Assembly (NCBI RefSeq): GCF_010550675.1
Contig: NZ_JAAGOA010000006.1
Location: 234,331-298,330, forward strand
Direction: 5' to 3'
Source of the DNA: Phytoactinopolyspora halotolerans
GTDB lineage: Bacteria; Actinomycetota; Actinomycetes; Jiangellales; Jiangellaceae
DNA length: 64,000 nt
The notes below the pieces were generated by a model. That model searched no databases, was not told where the DNA came from, and saw nothing but the letters and a program-made list of their open reading frames with translations. Below are positions 17,633 through 28,138 of this stretch, piece after piece (the stretch's first letter is position 1; each line of letters begins with the position of its first letter). The position numbers and the translations under genes are program-made.

Positions 17633-18109
17633 ATGAACGCACAGGATAATCCAGCCAAGGTCTCGGCTCACGACGTTGCGGCACAGCTTCAACCGCTGCT
17701 TCCCGAGCTGATCGCGCTCGCGCTGAACGGCAAGCAGGCGCACTGGCATGTGTACGGCAAGCAGTTCAGCCCGCTGCACGAACGGCTCGACGCCGTCGTG
17801 TCGGAGGCCCGGACCTACGCCGACGAGATCGCCGAGCGTCTGGTGGCATTGGGCGTGTCCGTCGATGGGCGGCCGCAAGCGGTGGCCCAGTCCAGCCCGG
17901 ACTTCCCGGAGGGATTCCTGCCGGACGACAAGGTGATCGCCCTTATCATCGAGCACCTTGACTCGGTGATCGAACGAGCCCGCGAAGCGCTTGAACCGCT
18001 GGAGTCCACTGACCTGGTCAGCCAGGACATCGTGCTGGAGATGCTACGCGTCCTGGAGAAGCGCCGGTGGATGTTCGCGGCCTACCGCGACTCGGAACGT
18101 TCGCACTGA
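17633..18109 (+). CDS. Dps-family ferritin-like DNA-protection protein
   Basis: 158 residues, within the Dps size range. Dps proteins assemble as dodecamers that oxidise and store iron and shield DNA under stress. The ferroxidase-region motifs are visible: QAHWHVYG in helix A and LDAVVSEARTYADEIAERL in helix B. The C-terminal helix ends in a basic/aromatic segment (EKRRWMFAAYRDSERSH) common in actinobacterial members. A purine-rich AGGGGAGA precedes ATG 17633. It is followed by a DJ-1/PfpI gene, a plausible stress-response pair. Confidence 0.92.
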   Translation: MNAQDNPAKVSAHDVAAQLQPLLPELIALALNGKQAHWHVYGKQFSPLHERLDAVVSEARTYADEIAERLVALGVSVDGRPQAVAQSSPDFPEGFLPDDKVIALIIEHLDSVIERAREALEPLESTDLVSQDIVLEMLRVLEKRRWMFAAYRDSERSH

Positions 18110-18148
18110 CATCTCGGAATCTCGTACCCACATGCAGAAGGAGCACGG

Positions 18149-18655
18149 ATGGCACGCGTCGCTTTCATCGTTGATGACGTTTTCGAAGACTCGGAGTTTC
18201 AGGTTCCCTATGATCGCGTGCGCGACGCCGGCCACCAGGCGGTGATCGTCGGCGCCTCCGCCGGCAAGGAGATCACCGGCAAGAACGGCACCAAGCTGAC
18301 CATCGAGAAGGGGTCGTCCGAGGTGAGCGCGGATGACTTCGACGCGGTGGTGCTGCCCGGCGGCTACTCGCCGGACAAGGTACGGCTGGACCAGGACGCC
18401 GTCTCCATGGTCCGCAGCTTCTACGACGACGGGAAGCCGGTGGCCGCGATCTGCCACGCACCGTGGATCCTGGCCGAAGCGGACGTGCTTCGCGGCAAGA
18501 CCATCACGTCCTGGCCGTCATTGCGCACGGACATGGTCAACGCCGGCGCCACCTGGGTGGACGAAGAGCTGCAGAAGGACGGCAACCTGATCACTTCGCG
18601 CAAACCCGACGATCTACCCGCGTTCTGCGACGCGGTCCTATCCGAATTGTCGTAG
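18149..18655 (+). CDS. DJ-1/PfpI family protein (type 1 glutamine amidotransferase-like)
   Basis: 168 residues. The nucleophile elbow AAICHAPWIL contains the reactive Cys, followed by GKTITSWPSLRTDMVNAGATWVDEE, the pattern of PfpI-type stress proteins; an early acidic residue (FEDSEF) is in the usual partner position. Members are described as proteases, glyoxalases or deglycases; which applies here cannot be said. AAGGAG lies 7-8 nt before the ATG. It follows the Dps gene by 39 nt and may be co-transcribed. Confidence 0.9.
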   Translation: MARVAFIVDDVFEDSEFQVPYDRVRDAGHQAVIVGASAGKEITGKNGTKLTIEKGSSEVSADDFDAVVLPGGYSPDKVRLDQDAVSMVRSFYDDGKPVAAICHAPWILAEADVLRGKTITSWPSLRTDMVNAGATWVDEELQKDGNLITSRKPDDLPAFCDAVLSELS

Positions 18656-18785
18656 CGGACGGCGTCCGTCCTGACCGGACTCTAGACTGGCGGCAGAGGA
18701 TTCGGCGGCGGGGGCGGTCTCGCCGGCGCACGGGCGGGTGCAAGGACGGCGACGCCCCAGCCCGGCGAGCTGACCGGAGGCACCG

Positions 18786-20579
18786 GTGGCGGAGCGTACC
18801 AGGGCGATCGCGGGTGACCAGCGCGTCCGCTCTGCGCGACGAGACGTAGCGTCGAACGGCGCGAAATCCACTGCCGGCCGAGGCACGCCACGCTGGTACG
18901 CGAACCTCTGGCACGCGAACCTCTGGCACGCATACCCCTCCACCGGAATCGTGGGTGGGATCATCGGCTTCGGCGTCTCGCTCTTGCCGTCGTTGATCCC
19001 GCGGCCGTGGTTGGTGCAGGCCGCGTTCTCGGGCGTGACCGCCGCGCTCGCGTACGGAATCGGCGTTCTCCTCGGCTGGCTTGTTCGTCATGCCGGAGTC
19101 CACCCCGAGTGGTCCGAGCGGACCCGCCGGACCGGGCGGATCGTACTGGTGCTCAGCGGCGTCGCGACGGCGGTCACGCTCACGGCGCTCGGCGCGCATT
19201 GGCAGTCCGAGCTTCGCCGGCTGCTCGACATGCCCGGTGTGCGGCCCGGATTCGTACTGGTGCCGGTGGTGGCCGCCGTCGTCGCCGGCACGTTGATCCT
19301 GCTGGGCCGGTCGGCCCGAGCGCTGGCGCGTCTGCTGGCACGGGCACTGCGGCGGTGGGTGTCGCCGGTGCTGGTACGAGTCGGCAGCGGAGCGATGGTC
19401 GCCGTGCTCGTCGTTCTGATCTTCAACGGCACCTTCATGGCCTCGGTCGTGCAGGTCATCGACAGCGTCGCAGCCGGGATCGAAACCAGGGACAACGGCG
19501 TGGTGCAGCCGCAACGGCCAGAGCGGTCGGGATCCCCGGACTCGCTGGTCGCCTGGGAATCGCTCGGCGCCGAAGGCAAGGCGTTCGTGGCCGGCGGTCC
19601 GGCGCCGCAGCGGCTGGCCGAGTTCGCCCGGCGACGCGAACCGTCGGCGGAGGTAGAGGTCCAGGTACCGGTACGCATATACGCGGAGACCGAGGAGTTC
19701 GAGGATCGCGACACCGCGGCCCAGATGGTGATCGATGAGCTCGATCGGTCGCGGGCGTGGGAACGCGACGTGCTGGTCGTCGCCACCCCTGCCGGCAACG
19801 GCCAGGTCTCGGAGGCGGCGATCGAGGCGATCGAGCTGATGCACGCGGGTGACACGGCCACCGCCGCGCTCGGCTATACATCGATGGGCAGTTGGCTCAG
19901 CTTCCTGACCGATCGGCATTCGGCGCCCGATGCCGGACAGGCACTCTTCGAGGCGGTGTACGCGCACTGGTCTGAACTCCCGCGCGACGACCGGCCAGCG
20001 TTGCTGGTCTTCGGTGAATCCCTCGGTAGCTACGGAGGGCACGGCGCGTTCAGCGGCTTGCAGGACATGGTTGCGCGCACCGGCGGCGCGCTGTGGGTGG
20101 CGACCCCCAGGTTCACCGATATCTGGGATGAGCTCACGAGGGCGCGCGATGCGGGGTCGCCGGAGATTCACCCCATCTACGACGGCGGCCGCCAGGTGCG
20201 ATGGGGGAGCGGCAACGGCGACGCGACAGATCTCTGGGATCTGGGCCCGGAGTGGGAGCAGCCGCGCGTGGTGTATCTCCAGCATGCCTCGGATGGCGTC
20301 GTGTGGTGGTCGTCCGACCTGCTGTGGCACGAGCCGGACTGGCTACGCGAGCCCTCGGGTGCGGACGTCCTGCCCGGGTTGCGCTGGTTCCCCGTCCTGA
20401 CGTACTGGCTGACGACGATGGACACACTGGTGGCCGCCGACGTGCCGGTCGGCTATGGCCACGTATACCTCCAGGAGTACGCAGATGCGTGGGCGGCGAT
20501 CGCCCCGCCCGCGGGATGGACGGACGACGACACCGACGCCCTGAAGGAGTGGCTGGTCGACGTGCACCGCCAACCCTGA
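18786..20579 (+). CDS. Membrane-anchored alpha/beta hydrolase
   Basis: 597 residues from GTG 18786, with CCGGAGG 5 nt upstream. After a basic N-terminus there are about four membrane segments (GIIGFGVSLLPSLIP..., IVLVLSGVATAVTLTALG, FVLVPVVAAVVAGTLILLG, MVAVLVVLIFNGTFM). The extracytoplasmic C-terminal half is an alpha/beta hydrolase with nucleophile motif GESLGS (Ser412) and a late catalytic His region (GYGHVYLQEY). This matches a poorly characterised actinobacterial family of predicted membrane hydrolases. A lipid or cell-wall ester substrate is a guess. Confidence 0.8.
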   Translation: MAERTRAIAGDQRVRSARRDVASNGAKSTAGRGTPRWYANLWHANLWHAYPSTGIVGGIIGFGVSLLPSLIPRPWLVQAAFSGVTAALAYGIGVLLGWLVRHAGVHPEWSERTRRTGRIVLVLSGVATAVTLTALGAHWQSELRRLLDMPGVRPGFVLVPVVAAVVAGTLILLGRSARALARLLARALRRWVSPVLVRVGSGAMVAVLVVLIFNGTFMASVVQVIDSVAAGIETRDNGVVQPQRPERSGSPDSLVAWESLGAEGKAFVAGGPAPQRLAEFARRREPSAEVEVQVPVRIYAETEEFEDRDTAAQMVIDELDRSRAWERDVLVVATPAGNGQVSEAAIEAIELMHAGDTATAALGYTSMGSWLSFLTDRHSAPDAGQALFEAVYAHWSELPRDDRPALLVFGESLGSYGGHGAFSGLQDMVARTGGALWVATPRFTDIWDELTRARDAGSPEIHPIYDGGRQVRWGSGNGDATDLWDLGPEWEQPRVVYLQHASDGVVWWSSDLLWHEPDWLREPSGADVLPGLRWFPVLTYWLTTMDTLVAADVPVGYGHVYLQEYADAWAAIAPPAGWTDDDTDALKEWLVDVHRQP

Positions 20580-20658
20580 TCGCGCGAGGGTCGAGTGTTA
20601 ATTACATATGCGTGGGTAGCTCCTCGAAGACCAAGATCGGTGAACACGAGGAGCGCAC

Positions 20659-22050
20659 ATGGACAACGACGTCGAACCGGCTCTCTCGACTGGACCGCTT
20701 CTATTGATCGCCGCTGCGTCGGTTGCGGTGTTGCTGTTCCTGATCATGCGAGTCAGGCTGCACGCGTTCCTCTCGCTGATCGTGGTCAGCCTGCTCACCG
20801 CGCTGGCCACCCGGATTCCGCTGCCCGACGTCGTCCCCACCATGGTGGACGGGATTGGCGGCACTCTTGGCGACGTGGCACTCCTGGTCGCCCTCGGGGC
20901 GATCCTGGGGCGGCTGCTTGAGATCAGCGGCGGGGCGCAGGTGCTGGCGGACGTACTCGTCGGCCGGACTCAGGGTAACCGGGCGGCGCTGGCCATCGGC
21001 GTCGCGGCGCTGCTGTTCGGTTTCCCGATCTTCTTCGACGCCGGACTCGTCGTCTTCTTGCCGATCCTGTTCACCGTCGCCCGTCGGATGGGTGGCTCAC
21101 TGCTCACCTACGGGCTGCCCGTGGCCGGTGCGTTCGCGGTCATGCACGCCTTCGTTCCGCCGCATCCCGGCCCGGTGGCGGCCGCCGGCCTGATCGACGC
21201 CGAGGTCGGGCTCGTCCTCGTGTTCGGCCTCGCGATCGGCGTGCCCACCTGGTTCTTCGGCAGCTACCTGTTCGGCCTCTATGTAGGCCGGCGCGTTCAC
21301 GTCGCGGTCCCGCAGGTGCTGGCCAGCCAGGAGGAAGTCGATCGGGAGACGGAGGAGCGGCCACCGCCCCGTTTCCTGTCTGTCCTCGGCATTCTCCTGC
21401 TGCCGCTCCTGCTCATCTTCGGCGAGACGGGTCTGGGCACGCTCGAGGAGCAGGGAACCGTCGACGGCGACAACACGCTGGTGCAAGCGGTGCGGATGGT
21501 GGGTCAGACGCCGGTCGCGCTGCTGATCGCGGTCCTGGTGGCGATCGTCGTCTGCGGGTTCGCCCAACGGCGGTCGGCCGAGGACGTCGAGAAGATCACC
21601 GATGGTGCGTTCGGGCCGGTCGCGTCGATCATCCTCATCACCGGCGCGGGCGGCATGTTCGGCGCGGTCCTGCAGGCCAGCGGGATCGGGCAGGCCCTCG
21701 CCGAGACGCTGGAGGATACCGGCATGCCGGTGATCGTCGCTGCGTTCGTGGTCGCGGCCGCACTCCGGGTCAGTCAGGGGTCGGCGACGGTGGCACTCAT
21801 CACCGCGTCCAGCCTGATGGCGCCGGTGATCGGCGCGGGTGACTACAGCGAGGCCTACAAGGCGCTGACCGTCATCGCGATCGCCGGCGGTTCGACGGTG
21901 CTCAGCCATGTGAACGACTCCGGCTTCTGGCTGGTGGGACGGTTCTTCGAGATGGACGTACGGACCACGCTGAAGACGTGGACCGTGATGGTGACCTTGC
22001 TGGGCGGTATCGCGGCTCTGCTGGCCTTCGCCGCCAGCACGTTTGTCTGA
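20659..22050 (+). CDS. GntP-family gluconate/sugar-acid permease
   Basis: 463 residues, almost entirely hydrophobic, with more than ten predicted membrane segments. GntP hallmarks are the LFGFPIFFDAGLVVFLPI segment, MHAFVPPHPGP, and a late STVLSHVNDSGFW. These proton symporters take up gluconate or related sugar acids and hydroxy-acids. GAGGAG lies before the ATG. The A/T-rich stretch upstream (TTAATTACATATG near 20598-20612) is a plausible promoter or operator. It is followed closely by a sodium symporter gene. Confidence 0.9.
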   Translation: MDNDVEPALSTGPLLLIAAASVAVLLFLIMRVRLHAFLSLIVVSLLTALATRIPLPDVVPTMVDGIGGTLGDVALLVALGAILGRLLEISGGAQVLADVLVGRTQGNRAALAIGVAALLFGFPIFFDAGLVVFLPILFTVARRMGGSLLTYGLPVAGAFAVMHAFVPPHPGPVAAAGLIDAEVGLVLVFGLAIGVPTWFFGSYLFGLYVGRRVHVAVPQVLASQEEVDRETEERPPPRFLSVLGILLLPLLLIFGETGLGTLEEQGTVDGDNTLVQAVRMVGQTPVALLIAVLVAIVVCGFAQRRSAEDVEKITDGAFGPVASIILITGAGGMFGAVLQASGIGQALAETLEDTGMPVIVAAFVVAAALRVSQGSATVALITASSLMAPVIGAGDYSEAYKALTVIAIAGGSTVLSHVNDSGFWLVGRFFEMDVRTTLKTWTVMVTLLGGIAALLAFAASTFV

Positions 22051-22091
22051 TGGCTGGCACATCTGCGCGATGAGCGGGACGTTTGTCTGAT
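22039..22091 (+). repeat. 13-bp direct repeat across the gntP-like stop codon
   Basis: ACGTTTGTCTGAT occurs at 22039-22051 and at 22079-22091, 40 bp apart. The first copy contains the TGA stop of the permease gene; the second lies just before the symporter start. It appears to be a small duplication of the gene's end. Confidence 0.65.
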
Positions 22092-22093
22092 CG

Positions 22094-23698
22094 GTGGTGA
22101 ATCACGAAGTGGAGGGCGAATTCGACCTCGCTGCGGTCGACATCGCGGTCGTCGCGGGGTACATCGTCGCGATCCTCGCGATCGGTTTCTGGGTCGGCAG
22201 GGGGAAGCAGAGCGCGGACAGCTATTTTCTCGCCGGCCGACGGGCGGTGTGGCCGCTCGTCGGCTTCGGGCTGATCGCGGTCAACCTCTCCGGGACGTCG
22301 TATGTGGGCTTGGCCGGCGCCGGCTACGAGGAAGGCATCGCGGTCTGGAACTACGAGTGGATGGCCGCGATCGTGCTGGCCTTCTTCGCGTTGTTCATCC
22401 TCCCGTTCTACCTGCAGACGAAGATCTCGACGGCCCCCGAATTCCTGGAGAAGCGTTACGACCACCGTTCCCGCAAGGTGTTCTCGGTCTTCACGATGTT
22501 CACCGCCATGTTCATCGATGCCGCGGGGGCGATGTTCGCCGGAGCCATCACACTGCAACTGCTCTTCCCGGGCGTGTCGTTGAGCGTGCTGGTGATCGGG
22601 ATGGCCCTGCTCGGTGGCGTATACGTGATCATGGGTGGGCTACGAGCCGTCGAGATCACCGACACCGCGCAGGGCATCCTGCTGCTGGTGGCCGGTGGCG
22701 TGATCTTCGGCATGGTGTTCGACGAGATCGGCGCCTCCTGGTCGTCGGTCGAGGGCGCGGCGCCGGAGGGCGGCATGACGATCGCGCCGCCGGCGGACAA
22801 CGAGTTCCTGCCGTGGCCGGGGATCTTCACCGGTGTGCTCTGGCTCGGCTTCTATTACTGGACCACCAATCACGTCGCCGTGCAGAAGGTGCTGTCGGCC
22901 CGTACGGTCAACCACGGCCGCTTCGGCGCGCTGTTCGCCGGCTTTCTGCAACTGCCGTTGCTGTTCCTGCTGATCCTGCCGGGCCTGATGGGCCGGGAGA
23001 TCTACCCGGACATCGAGAACCCGGATCAGATCTGGCAGACGTTGGCCTTCGACTTCCTGCCGATCGGCATCCGTGGTCTGGTGCTGGCGGCGCTGGTGGC
23101 GGCGTTGATGTCCACGCTCGACTCGGTGCTCAACGGCGCGGCGTCGCTGGTGACCAACGACTTCGTGAAGGAACTCAGACCGCATTACTCGGACCGGAGG
23201 CTGCTGATCATCGGGCGGTCGATGGTCGGCGTGTTCATGGTGATCGCCGCGTTGTGGGCGCCGCAGATCGTCGAGTTCCCCACCATCGTCGAGTACTTCC
23301 AGTCCTTCCTCGGCGCGATCACGATGCCGGTGGTGGTGGTGTTCCTCGGCGGCATCTTCTGGCGGCGGGCCACGGCCCCGGCGTCGTTCCTCACGCTCGT
23401 CGTCGGCTGCCCGATCGGACTGGCAGCATTCGTGGCGAATGAGGTCCTCGGCTTGATCGATATTCAGTTCCTCTACCTCACCGGCATCATGCTCGCCTTC
23501 AGCGTGCTGCTCTTCGTCAGCGCGTCGCTGGCGACCACCGCGCCGGACCGCGCGGAGATCCGGAACGTCACCTGGAGCCGCGATCGGCTGCGCGATGACG
23601 CGGCGAGCCTTCGGGACACGCCACGGTGGAGGGACTACCGGGTCTACGCCGTTGCTCTTGTGGTCGTGACCCTCGTGGCGCTGGTCCCGTTCCTATGA
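22094..23698 (+). CDS. Sodium:solute symporter (SSS family)
   Basis: 534 residues with about 13-14 membrane segments. The start of the SSS fold is clear (SYFLAGRRAVWPLVGFGLIAVNLSGTSYVGLAG), as is the central ALMSTLDSVLNGAASLVTND sodium-site helix. The pattern NYEWMAAIVL...STAPEFLEKRYD is closest to sugar (SGLT-like) members of the family. The start GTG 22094 lacks a clear ribosome-binding site. It is 43 nt after the GntP-like gene in the same direction, so the two may be co-transcribed. Confidence 0.88.
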   Translation: MVNHEVEGEFDLAAVDIAVVAGYIVAILAIGFWVGRGKQSADSYFLAGRRAVWPLVGFGLIAVNLSGTSYVGLAGAGYEEGIAVWNYEWMAAIVLAFFALFILPFYLQTKISTAPEFLEKRYDHRSRKVFSVFTMFTAMFIDAAGAMFAGAITLQLLFPGVSLSVLVIGMALLGGVYVIMGGLRAVEITDTAQGILLLVAGGVIFGMVFDEIGASWSSVEGAAPEGGMTIAPPADNEFLPWPGIFTGVLWLGFYYWTTNHVAVQKVLSARTVNHGRFGALFAGFLQLPLLFLLILPGLMGREIYPDIENPDQIWQTLAFDFLPIGIRGLVLAALVAALMSTLDSVLNGAASLVTNDFVKELRPHYSDRRLLIIGRSMVGVFMVIAALWAPQIVEFPTIVEYFQSFLGAITMPVVVVFLGGIFWRRATAPASFLTLVVGCPIGLAAFVANEVLGLIDIQFLYLTGIMLAFSVLLFVSASLATTAPDRAEIRNVTWSRDRLRDDAASLRDTPRWRDYRVYAVALVVVTLVALVPFL

Positions 23699-23816
23699 AG
23701 CCACCGCCGCATTGCTTGATTTAGCAAATAACCGGCGCGTGTCACTCTGAGTCGATACGGTGAGTCATGTCACATCGTCACAGGATGACGACCCTGCACG
23801 GTGTGTCTCGCCGGTA

Positions 23817-23852
23817 GCGGACCGCCCAGCTACGGGGGCATGGGCGGTCCGC
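23817..23852 (+). terminator. GC-rich hairpin between symporter and csbD genes
   Basis: Perfect 12-bp arms GCGGACCGCCCA (23817-23828) and its complement (23841-23852) with a 12-nt loop. No T-tract follows. It is 118 nt after the symporter stop and 88 nt before CsbD, so it could be an I-shaped terminator or part of the csbD 5' region. Confidence 0.5.
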
Positions 23853-23939
23853 GATGCCGGCAGGCGCGACTGTGATGCACGGTGTGGCTCCGCTCGCCGC
23901 GCCGGGTGGCGAGCGGTCGGAGTGAAGGAGGGTGACCTC

Positions 23940-24113
23940 ATGGGTGTAGAGGACAAGTTCCGGAACGCGGTTGAAGACCTCGAGGGCAAGGCCAAAGAGG
24001 CGCTGGGCAAGCTCACCGGTGACGACGAGCAAGAGGCCGAGGGTCAGGCGGATCAGGCTAAGTCCGACCTCAAGCAGGCCGGCGAGAACATCAAGGACGC
24101 GTTCGACCGCTGA
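23940..24113 (+). CDS. CsbD-family stress protein
   Basis: 57 residues, the typical length. ATG 23940 is set by GAAGGAGGG ending 7 nt upstream; the longer open frame upstream is not used. The sequence is the characteristic charged, Gly/Ala/Lys-rich CsbD pattern (DKFRNAVEDLEGKAKEALGKLTGDD...). CsbD proteins are abundant general-stress proteins of unknown mechanism; in Bacillus csbD is under sigma-B. No stress-type promoter could be identified with confidence here. Confidence 0.9.
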   Translation: MGVEDKFRNAVEDLEGKAKEALGKLTGDDEQEAEGQADQAKSDLKQAGENIKDAFDR

Positions 24114-24138
24114 TCCCTGCGGCGATACGGGTTCTCGC

Positions 24139-24220
24139 TCCCGGATGGGTCGGGCGGAACGATCGCCGGCGTCGGTGCAGGCCGAGGGCCGTCGCCGGCG
24201 GTCGACTCACCCATCCGGGA
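24139..24220 (+). repeat. Inverted repeat downstream of csbD
   Basis: TCCCGGATGGGT (24139-24150) pairs perfectly with 24209-24220, enclosing 58 nt that can itself fold (GATCGCCGGCG with CGCCGGCGGTC). A further small hairpin GCGGAC-GTCCGC follows at 24222-24238. It could terminate csbD or begin the 5' leader of the ilv operon. Confidence 0.5.
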
Positions 24221-24280
24221 TGCGGACGCCAGGTCCGCATATTGAGAAGTTGCCCGAGTCGCTTGACGTGATCATGTGCC

Positions 24281-24331
24281 ATGCGTGATGGTACTTGCGT
24301 GCGATTCGGCATTCTCGTAGTACTTCATTAG
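24281..24331 (+). CDS. ilv operon leader peptide
   Basis: A 16-codon frame from ATG 24281 to TAG 24329-24331 encodes MRDGTCVRFGILVVLH. Five consecutive branched-chain residues (Ile-Leu-Val-Val-Leu) near its end, directly followed by competing hairpins and an intrinsic terminator, are the hallmark of ribosome-mediated attenuation of branched-chain amino-acid operons. Stalling at these codons when charged Ile/Leu/Val tRNAs are scarce would allow read-through into ilvB. No strong ribosome-binding site is visible. Confidence 0.75.
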   Translation: MRDGTCVRFGILVVLH

Positions 24332-24358
24332 CGCGTTCGGCCACTGAGCCCAACGCGC
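24331..24358 (+). promoter_or_regulatory. Pause/antiterminator hairpin of the ilv attenuator
   Basis: GCGCGTT (24331-24337) pairs with AACGCGC (24352-24358) across 14 nt, starting at the last base of the leader-peptide stop codon. A ribosome completing or stalled in the leader would affect this stem, as expected for the control hairpin of an attenuator. The exact alternative pairing was not resolved. Confidence 0.55.
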
Positions 24359-24359
24359 T

Positions 24360-24393
24360 ACCCCTCGTGAGCCTTCGGGCCGAGGGGTTTTTT
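24360..24393 (+). terminator. Intrinsic terminator (attenuator) upstream of ilvB
   Basis: The stem ACCCCTCG (24360-24367) / CGAGGGGT (24381-24388), with an inner GCC-TTCG-GGC tetraloop hairpin (24371-24380), is followed by six T residues (24388-24393). This is the only clear U-tailed terminator in the window. It lies 71 nt before the ilvB start and 29 nt after the leader-peptide stop. Confidence 0.85.
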
Positions 24394-24463
24394 GTTGCTA
24401 GGAGAGTTTCGACAGCCCAGATATCCGGTCGAGGACCGACGGAACGAACAGAAGAGGCCGACC

Positions 24464-26233
24464 ATGGTGCAAGGACACAGCGACGACGCGGAGACGATGA
24501 CGGGTGCGGCGAGCCTCATCCGTTCGCTTGAGCGGGCCGGCGTCGACACCGTATTCGGCATCCCGGGCGGCGCGATTCTTCCCGCCTACGATCCCATGTT
24601 CGACTCCGAGCAGATCCGGCACGTCCTGGTCCGGCACGAGCAGGGGGCAGGCCATGCCGCGGAGGGATACGCCCTGGCCACCGGCCGCGTCGGCGTCTGC
24701 ATGGCCACGTCGGGCCCGGGCGCGACGAACCTCGTGACGCCGATCGCCGACGCGCACATGGACTCAGTGCCCATGGTCGCCGTCACCGGTCAGGTGGCGA
24801 GCGCCGCCATCGGCACCGACGCCTTCCAGGAGGCGGACATCCGTGGCATCACGATGCCGATCACCAAGCACAACTACCTGGTGACCGATCCGGCCGAGAT
24901 CCCGCGCACCATCGCCGAGGCATTCCACATCGCCTCCACCGGCCGGCCCGGTCCGGTCCTGGTCGACGTGGCGAAGGACGCCATGCAGATGCAGACCACG
25001 TTCGCCTGGCCGGACGCGCTCGACCTGCCCGGCTACCATCCGACGACGAAGCCGCACGGCAAGCAGATCCGCGAGGCCGCGCGGTTGATCACCGCGTCGA
25101 GGCGCCCGGTGCTCTACGTCGGCGGCGGAGTGCTGCGCGCACGGGCGTGGACGGAACTGCGTCAGCTGGCCGAGCTGGCCGGAATACCGGTGGTGACGAC
25201 GCTGACCGCCCGCGGAGCGTTCCCGGACAGCCATCCGCTGCACCTGGGCATGCCAGGCATGCACGGCACGGTGGCCGCGGTCACGTCGTTGCAGAAGTCT
25301 GACCTGATCATCGCGCTCGGTGCCCGGTTCGACGACCGGGTGACCGGCAAGCTCTCGTCGTTCGCACCAGGCGCGACGGTCATCCACGCCGACATCGACC
25401 CGGCCGAGATCTCCAAGAATCGCACCGCCGACGTGCCGATCGTCGGGGACTGCAAAGAGGTCATCTCGGAGCTGATCAGCGCGGTTCAAGCCGAGCACGC
25501 GGCCGGACGGCAGGGTGACTACGCCGGATGGTGGAGCCAGCTCAACCAGTGGCGAGACCGGTATCCACTCGGATACACCGCATCCGAAGGCGGCGAGCTG
25601 GCGCCGCAGTACGTGATCGAGCGGCTGGGCAAGATCGCCGGTCCGGAGGCGCTCTACGTCGCCGGTGTGGGACAGCACCAGATGTGGGCGTCCCAGTTCA
25701 TCGGGTACGAGAACCCGGGCACCTGGCTGAACTCCGGTGGCCTCGGCACGATGGGGTTCGCCGTTCCCGCCGCCATGGGGGCTCAGGTCGGAAAGCCCGA
25801 CTCGACGGTGTGGGCGATCGACGGCGACGGGTGTTTCCAGATGACCAACCAGGAGCTGGCGACATGTGCCATCGAGGGGATCCCGATCAAGGTCGCGGTG
25901 ATCAACAACGCCAGCCTGGGCATGGTCCGGCAGTGGCAGACACTGTTCTACAACGAGCGGTACTCCAATACCGACCTGCATAGCCAGCGCATCCCCGACT
26001 TCGCCAAGCTGGCCGAGGCCTACGGCTGCGTCGGCCTGCGCTGTGACAAGGCCGACGACGTGGACGCCACCATTGAGAAGGCCATGAGTGTCGATGACCG
26101 GCCGGTTGTCGTCGATTTCGGCGTGCACCGGGACGCGATGGTGTGGCCGATGGTCGCCGCCGGCACCAGCAACGACGAGATCCAGATCGCCAAGGGAATG
26201 GCGCCGGACTGGGACCGGAGCGATGAGGCGTGA
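24464..26233 (+). CDS. ilvB: Acetolactate synthase, large catalytic subunit
   Basis: 589 residues. ATG 24464 has GAGG 6 nt upstream. It condenses pyruvate with pyruvate or 2-ketobutyrate, the first common step of valine, leucine and isoleucine synthesis. ThDP-enzyme features are clear: the N-terminal [16 protein letters not shown], the activating glutamate in [15 protein letters not shown] (Glu59), the central FAD-region segment with [11 protein letters not shown], and the C-terminal ThDP/Mg motif [15 protein letters not shown]...VINN. The short tail [11 protein letters not shown] is usual for actinobacterial enzymes. It is the first structural gene after the attenuator; ilvN follows 59 nt later. 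Confidence 0.97.
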   Translation: MVQGHSDDAETMTGAASLIRSLERAGVDTVFGIPGGAILPAYDPMFDSEQIRHVLVRHEQGAGHAAEGYALATGRVGVCMATSGPGATNLVTPIADAHMDSVPMVAVTGQVASAAIGTDAFQEADIRGITMPITKHNYLVTDPAEIPRTIAEAFHIASTGRPGPVLVDVAKDAMQMQTTFAWPDALDLPGYHPTTKPHGKQIREAARLITASRRPVLYVGGGVLRARAWTELRQLAELAGIPVVTTLTARGAFPDSHPLHLGMPGMHGTVAAVTSLQKSDLIIALGARFDDRVTGKLSSFAPGATVIHADIDPAEISKNRTADVPIVGDCKEVISELISAVQAEHAAGRQGDYAGWWSQLNQWRDRYPLGYTASEGGELAPQYVIERLGKIAGPEALYVAGVGQHQMWASQFIGYENPGTWLNSGGLGTMGFAVPAAMGAQVGKPDSTVWAIDGDGCFQMTNQELATCAIEGIPIKVAVINNASLGMVRQWQTLFYNERYSNTDLHSQRIPDFAKLAEAYGCVGLRCDKADDVDATIEKAMSVDDRPVVVDFGVHRDAMVWPMVAAGTSNDEIQIAKGMAPDWDRSDEA

Positions 26234-26292
26234 GCTGCGGTGCTGCGTGCGTCGTCGTTCGGATCGCCCTGTCACACAGTGAGGAATCGTAG

Positions 26293-26826
26293 ATGAGTAA
26301 ACACACATTGTCGGTGCTGGTGGAGAACAAACCGGGCGTCCTGGCGCGGATCGCGGCGCTGTTCTCGCGGCGCGGGTTCAACATCGACTCGCTCGCCGTC
26401 GGGCCGACCGAGTATCCGTCGGTGTCGCGGATGACCGTCGTCGTGGACGTCGAGGACTCGCCGCTGGAGCAGGTGACCAAGCAGCTGAACAAGCTGGTCA
26501 ACGTCATCAAGATCGTCGAGCTGGAGCCGTCGGCGTCGGTGCAGCGGGAGCTGCTTCTGCTGAAGGTGCGTACGGACAACGAGACGCGACCGCATATCCT
26601 GCAGACTGTCGAGTTGTTCCGCGCCAAGGTGATCGACGTGGCTACAGACGCGGTGACCATCGAGGCGACCGGATCGACCGACAAGTTGGAGGCGCTGCTG
26701 CGGGTGCTCGAGCCTTACGGGATCCGTGAGCTCGTGCAGTCGGGGGTGGTGGCGGTCGGACGTGGTGCGAGGTCCATCACCGATCGCACGCTCCGCCCCC
26801 TCGAACGCCTCGACCGCACCGCCTAA
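26293..26826 (+). CDS. ilvN: Acetolactate synthase, small regulatory subunit
   Basis: 177 residues, normal length. The N-terminal ACT domain (HTLSVLVENKPGVLARIAALFSRRGFNI) binds valine for feedback inhibition, and a C-terminal domain (VELFRAKVIDVATDAVTIEATG) contacts the catalytic subunit. The run DSLAVGPTEYPSVSRMT is standard for the family. It lies between ilvB and ilvC, but a family B palindrome of about 90 bp separates it from ilvC. Confidence 0.97.
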   Translation: MSKHTLSVLVENKPGVLARIAALFSRRGFNIDSLAVGPTEYPSVSRMTVVVDVEDSPLEQVTKQLNKLVNVIKIVELEPSASVQRELLLLKVRTDNETRPHILQTVELFRAKVIDVATDAVTIEATGSTDKLEALLRVLEPYGIRELVQSGVVAVGRGARSITDRTLRPLERLDRTA

Positions 26827-26840
26827 CCCAGCCCCCACCC

Positions 26841-28000
<1,160 letters not shown>

Positions 28001-28011
28001 CCCCCGGATAC

Positions 28012-28068
28012 CCCATGATCATGAACACTAAGCGTGCACATAGCACGCCTAGTGTTCATGATCATGGG
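28012..28068. repeat. Family A palindrome, copy 3
   Basis: 24-bp arms (28012-28035 and 28045-28068) with one mismatch, beginning CCCATGATCATGAACA, and the 9-nt loop GCACATAGC, whose complement GCTATGTGC matches the other copies. It follows the ilvC stop by 11 nt, in terminator position, without a T-tract. Confidence 0.85.
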
Positions 28069-28138
28069 CGTGCGCATCACTGGCTCCCAGGTGCCGAAGC
28101 AAGCCGCCATTGTCGGACGCGGTGCGTAACATGTCGGC

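Noticed and set aside
24114..24463. T-box riboswitch upstream of ilvB
   Set aside because: No T-box consensus or specifier stem was found, whereas a leader peptide with branched-chain codons and an attenuator is clear.
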